Assembly (NCBI RefSeq): GCF_024662235.1
Contig: NZ_CP096276.1
Span: 744,001-808,000 of the forward strand
Source: Pimelobacter simplex
GTDB lineage: Bacteria; Actinomycetota; Actinomycetes; Propionibacteriales; Nocardioidaceae
Direction: 5' to 3'
Length of the DNA: 64,000 bases
The position numbers and the translations under genes were made by a program. How positions within the stretch are numbered: position 1 is the stretch's first letter; each line of letters starts with the position of its first letter. The notes beneath the pieces are model-generated. The model ran no database searches. It worked only from the letters and a program-made list of their open reading frames with translations, and was not told the origin of the DNA. Positions 62,535-64,000 of the stretch are shown piece by piece.

Positions 62535-64000
62535 ATGGCACGCAATGCGCAGACCCTGCGGCGTCGTACGGCTGAGGCGATCGGTCAGCGGTCCGGGCCG
62601 ACGGTCCGCTCCGGCCCGCCGGCGGTCGGCCTGCGGGCGCGCCTGCAGTACGCCTTCGACAACACCATGTCCCGCGGTACGCCGGCCCTGGTCGCCTGGC
62701 TGTTCGTCGTCACCGTCGCGCTGGTGGTCGTCTTCGCCGTCATCGACATCGTGACCGGGATGCGCGAGCAGCACATCGGCTTCTGGGAGGCTGCCTTCCA
62801 GGCGCTGCTCCACGCGCTCGACCCCGGCACGGTCGCCGGGGACACGGGCGCCCGGTGGTCCTTCATCGTCATGATGCTGGTGCTCACCATCGCCGGCCTC
62901 TTCATCGTCAGCGCGCTCATCGGTGTCATCGCGGCCGGCATCGACGCCCGCATCGCCGACCTGCGCCGCGGTCGCTCGGTCGTCCTGGAGACCGACCACA
63001 CCGTCATCCTGGGCTGGTCGGACTCGATCTTCACCGTGATCAGCGAGCTCACCCTCGCCAACGAGAGCCGCCGCCGCCCGGTCGTCGCGGTGCTCGCCGA
63101 CCGCGACAAGGTCGAGATGGAGGAGGAGATCCGGGCCAAGGTCCCCGCGCTGCGCGGCACCCGCGTCGTGTGCCGGTCCGGCTCGCCCGCCGACCTCGAC
63201 GACCTGGCGATCGTCAGCCCGCGCGCCGCCCGCTCGGTGGTCCTGCTCTCGCCCGACGCCGGCGGCCGCGACCGGTCGGCGTTCGACCCCGACCGTGAGG
63301 TCGTGAAGTCCCTGCTCGCGCTGCGCTCCACGCTCGGCACCGAAGCGGGCCCGCGGGTCGTCGCCCAGCTGCGCGACCCCGCGAACCTCGAGGTCGCCCG
63401 GCTCATCGGCCGGGACCGCCCCGGCAGCCTCTCGCTCCTCGACATCCGCGAGACCGTGGCCAAGCTGGTCGTGCAGACCTCGCGCCAGTCCGGCGCGGCG
63501 GCCGTCTACCGCGAGCTGTTCGACTACGACGGCGACGAGATCTACTTCGTCGAGGAGCACCCGCTGGCCGCCGAGACCTACGCCGACGCCCAGCTGCACT
63601 ACGAGACGCTCACCGTGATCGGCGTCGTCGACGGCGGCACCGTGCAGCTCAACCCGCCCGGGGACACCGTCATCGGCAGCCGTGCGCTCGTCGTCGTCGC
63701 CGAGGACGACTCGATCCTGGGGACCGCGCCCCGCTCGACGGCGGGCGTCGACCTCGCCGCCCTCGCCGAGCCCCCGGTCGAGGAGCTCCACGCCACCCAC
63801 GCCGTCGTGCTGGGCTGGAACGAGCGCGCCCCGATCATCCTCAGCGAGCTCGACCGGTACGCCGCGCCCGGCTCCACCCTGACCGTGGTGACCGAGCACG
63901 GGACGCCCGTCGTACCGGCGACGCGGAACCTGGCGGTCACCGTCGTCCAGGCCGGCACCACCCGCCGCGCCGTCCTCGACGAGCACGTCCCCGCCGACTG
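62535..64000 (+). CDS. CASTOR/POLLUX-type ion channel protein (3' end beyond the window)
   Basis: 488 residues visible and open at the right edge. ATG 62535 has CAGGAGGA 4 nt upstream. Two membrane helices (ALVAWLFVVTVALVVVFAVI and FIVMMLVLTIAGLFIVSALI) flank a pore-like loop (FWEAAFQALLHALDPGTVAG). RCK-like domains follow: HTVILGWSDSIFTVISEL near residue 155, with a second copy starting HAVVLGWNERAPIILSELDR near 422. This is the CASTOR/POLLUX/DMI1 layout, which in plants conducts ions at the nucleus; bacterial forms are likely potassium or calcium channels gated by ligand. Not known to be in an operon here. Confidence 0.88.
   Translation, partial: MARNAQTLRRRTAEAIGQRSGPTVRSGPPAVGLRARLQYAFDNTMSRGTPALVAWLFVVTVALVVVFAVIDIVTGMREQHIGFWEAAFQALLHALDPGTVAGDTGARWSFIVMMLVLTIAGLFIVSALIGVIAAGIDARIADLRRGRSVVLETDHTVILGWSDSIFTVISELTLANESRRRPVVAVLADRDKVEMEEEIRAKVPALRGTRVVCRSGSPADLDDLAIVSPRAARSVVLLSPDAGGRDRSAFDPDREVVKSLLALRSTLGTEAGPRVVAQLRDPANLEVARLIGRDRPGSLSLLDIRETVAKLVVQTSRQSGAAAVYRELFDYDGDEIYFVEEHPLAAETYADAQLHYETLTVIGVVDGGTVQLNPPGDTVIGSRALVVVAEDDSILGTAPRSTAGVDLAALAEPPVEELHATHAVVLGWNERAPIILSELDRYAAPGSTLTVVTEHGTPVVPATRNLAVTVVQAGTTRRAVLDEHVPAD

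Overview
The window is very GC-rich DNA with almost gap-free coding. It carries actinobacterial hallmark genes: a Rv3235-family gene next to a LysM gene, an mrp / DUF1003 / MgtE-N block like that of mycobacteria, a DUF4233 gene after folC, and a nitroreductase-like DsbA protein of the Rv2466c family. Together these suggest a chromosomal segment of a Nocardioides-like member of the Propionibacteriales; the genus is an inference. I see no rRNA, tRNA, CRISPR array, insertion sequence or phage genes. No stretch longer than about 175 bases lacks a gene. Long antisense reading frames are GC-bias shadows and are left out.

Layout. 1-9 kb: the 5' part of aminopeptidase N, a secreted CHAP-domain protein, a DsbA-like thiol protein, a frameshifted Tat-exported amidase, metG, and two small genes including a GNAT acetyltransferase. 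9-18 kb: an NB-ARC/TPR regulator with an upstream HTH-like gene, a secreted Vgb-like propeller, an alpha/beta hydrolase, a propeller glycosidase-like exported protein and a single-pass membrane protein. 17.9-21.4 kb: a metal-chelate type ABC importer (permease, binding protein, ATPase) with a methyltransferase, overlapped at its start by a candidate Nur-type operator. 21.4-31.5 kb: folC-DUF4233, secA, a GDSL hydrolase, Rv3235 and LysM genes, tatB and mrp. 31.6-33.4 kb: a DUF1003 membrane protein overlapping a MgtE N-domain protein that has no channel.

33.5-41.3 kb is the most unusual part. A membrane-anchored EEP-fold phosphoesterase and a lipoprotein precede an operon of a secreted PLD-fold protein, a LicD-methyltransferase fusion that seems to start at CTG, a sulfotransferase and a small coiled-coil protein. 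A secreted EEP plus degenerate-PLD protein follows, behind two palindromic operators. The same 20-bp operator recurs 38 kb away before the CHAP gene. A further element, TGTGAMTGGTGWGA, precedes the secreted-protein genes at 1627, 4072 and 39905, and a partial copy precedes the gene at 33584. This points to a shared cell-surface regulon.

41.3-51 kb: acyl-CoA dehydrogenase, envelope polysaccharide genes (YfhO-like, GT2, GT4), a double-hotdog hydratase and a rhomboid-like/DUF2156 (MprF-type) fusion. 51.2-59.9 kb: a seven-gene liv-type ABC operon with two tandem paralogous binding lipoproteins, a fused LivH-LivM permease, LivG, LivF, an exported anchored protein and a small membrane protein with an Ada-like Cys/His tail. 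A CRP/GlxR-like palindrome lies upstream. 59.9-64 kb: an MFS transporter, a histidine phosphatase, a zinc-ribbon protein and the start of a CASTOR/POLLUX-type channel. Many genes have a TANNNT hexamer 6-9 nt before the start codon and little or no leader, so leaderless transcription appears common here.
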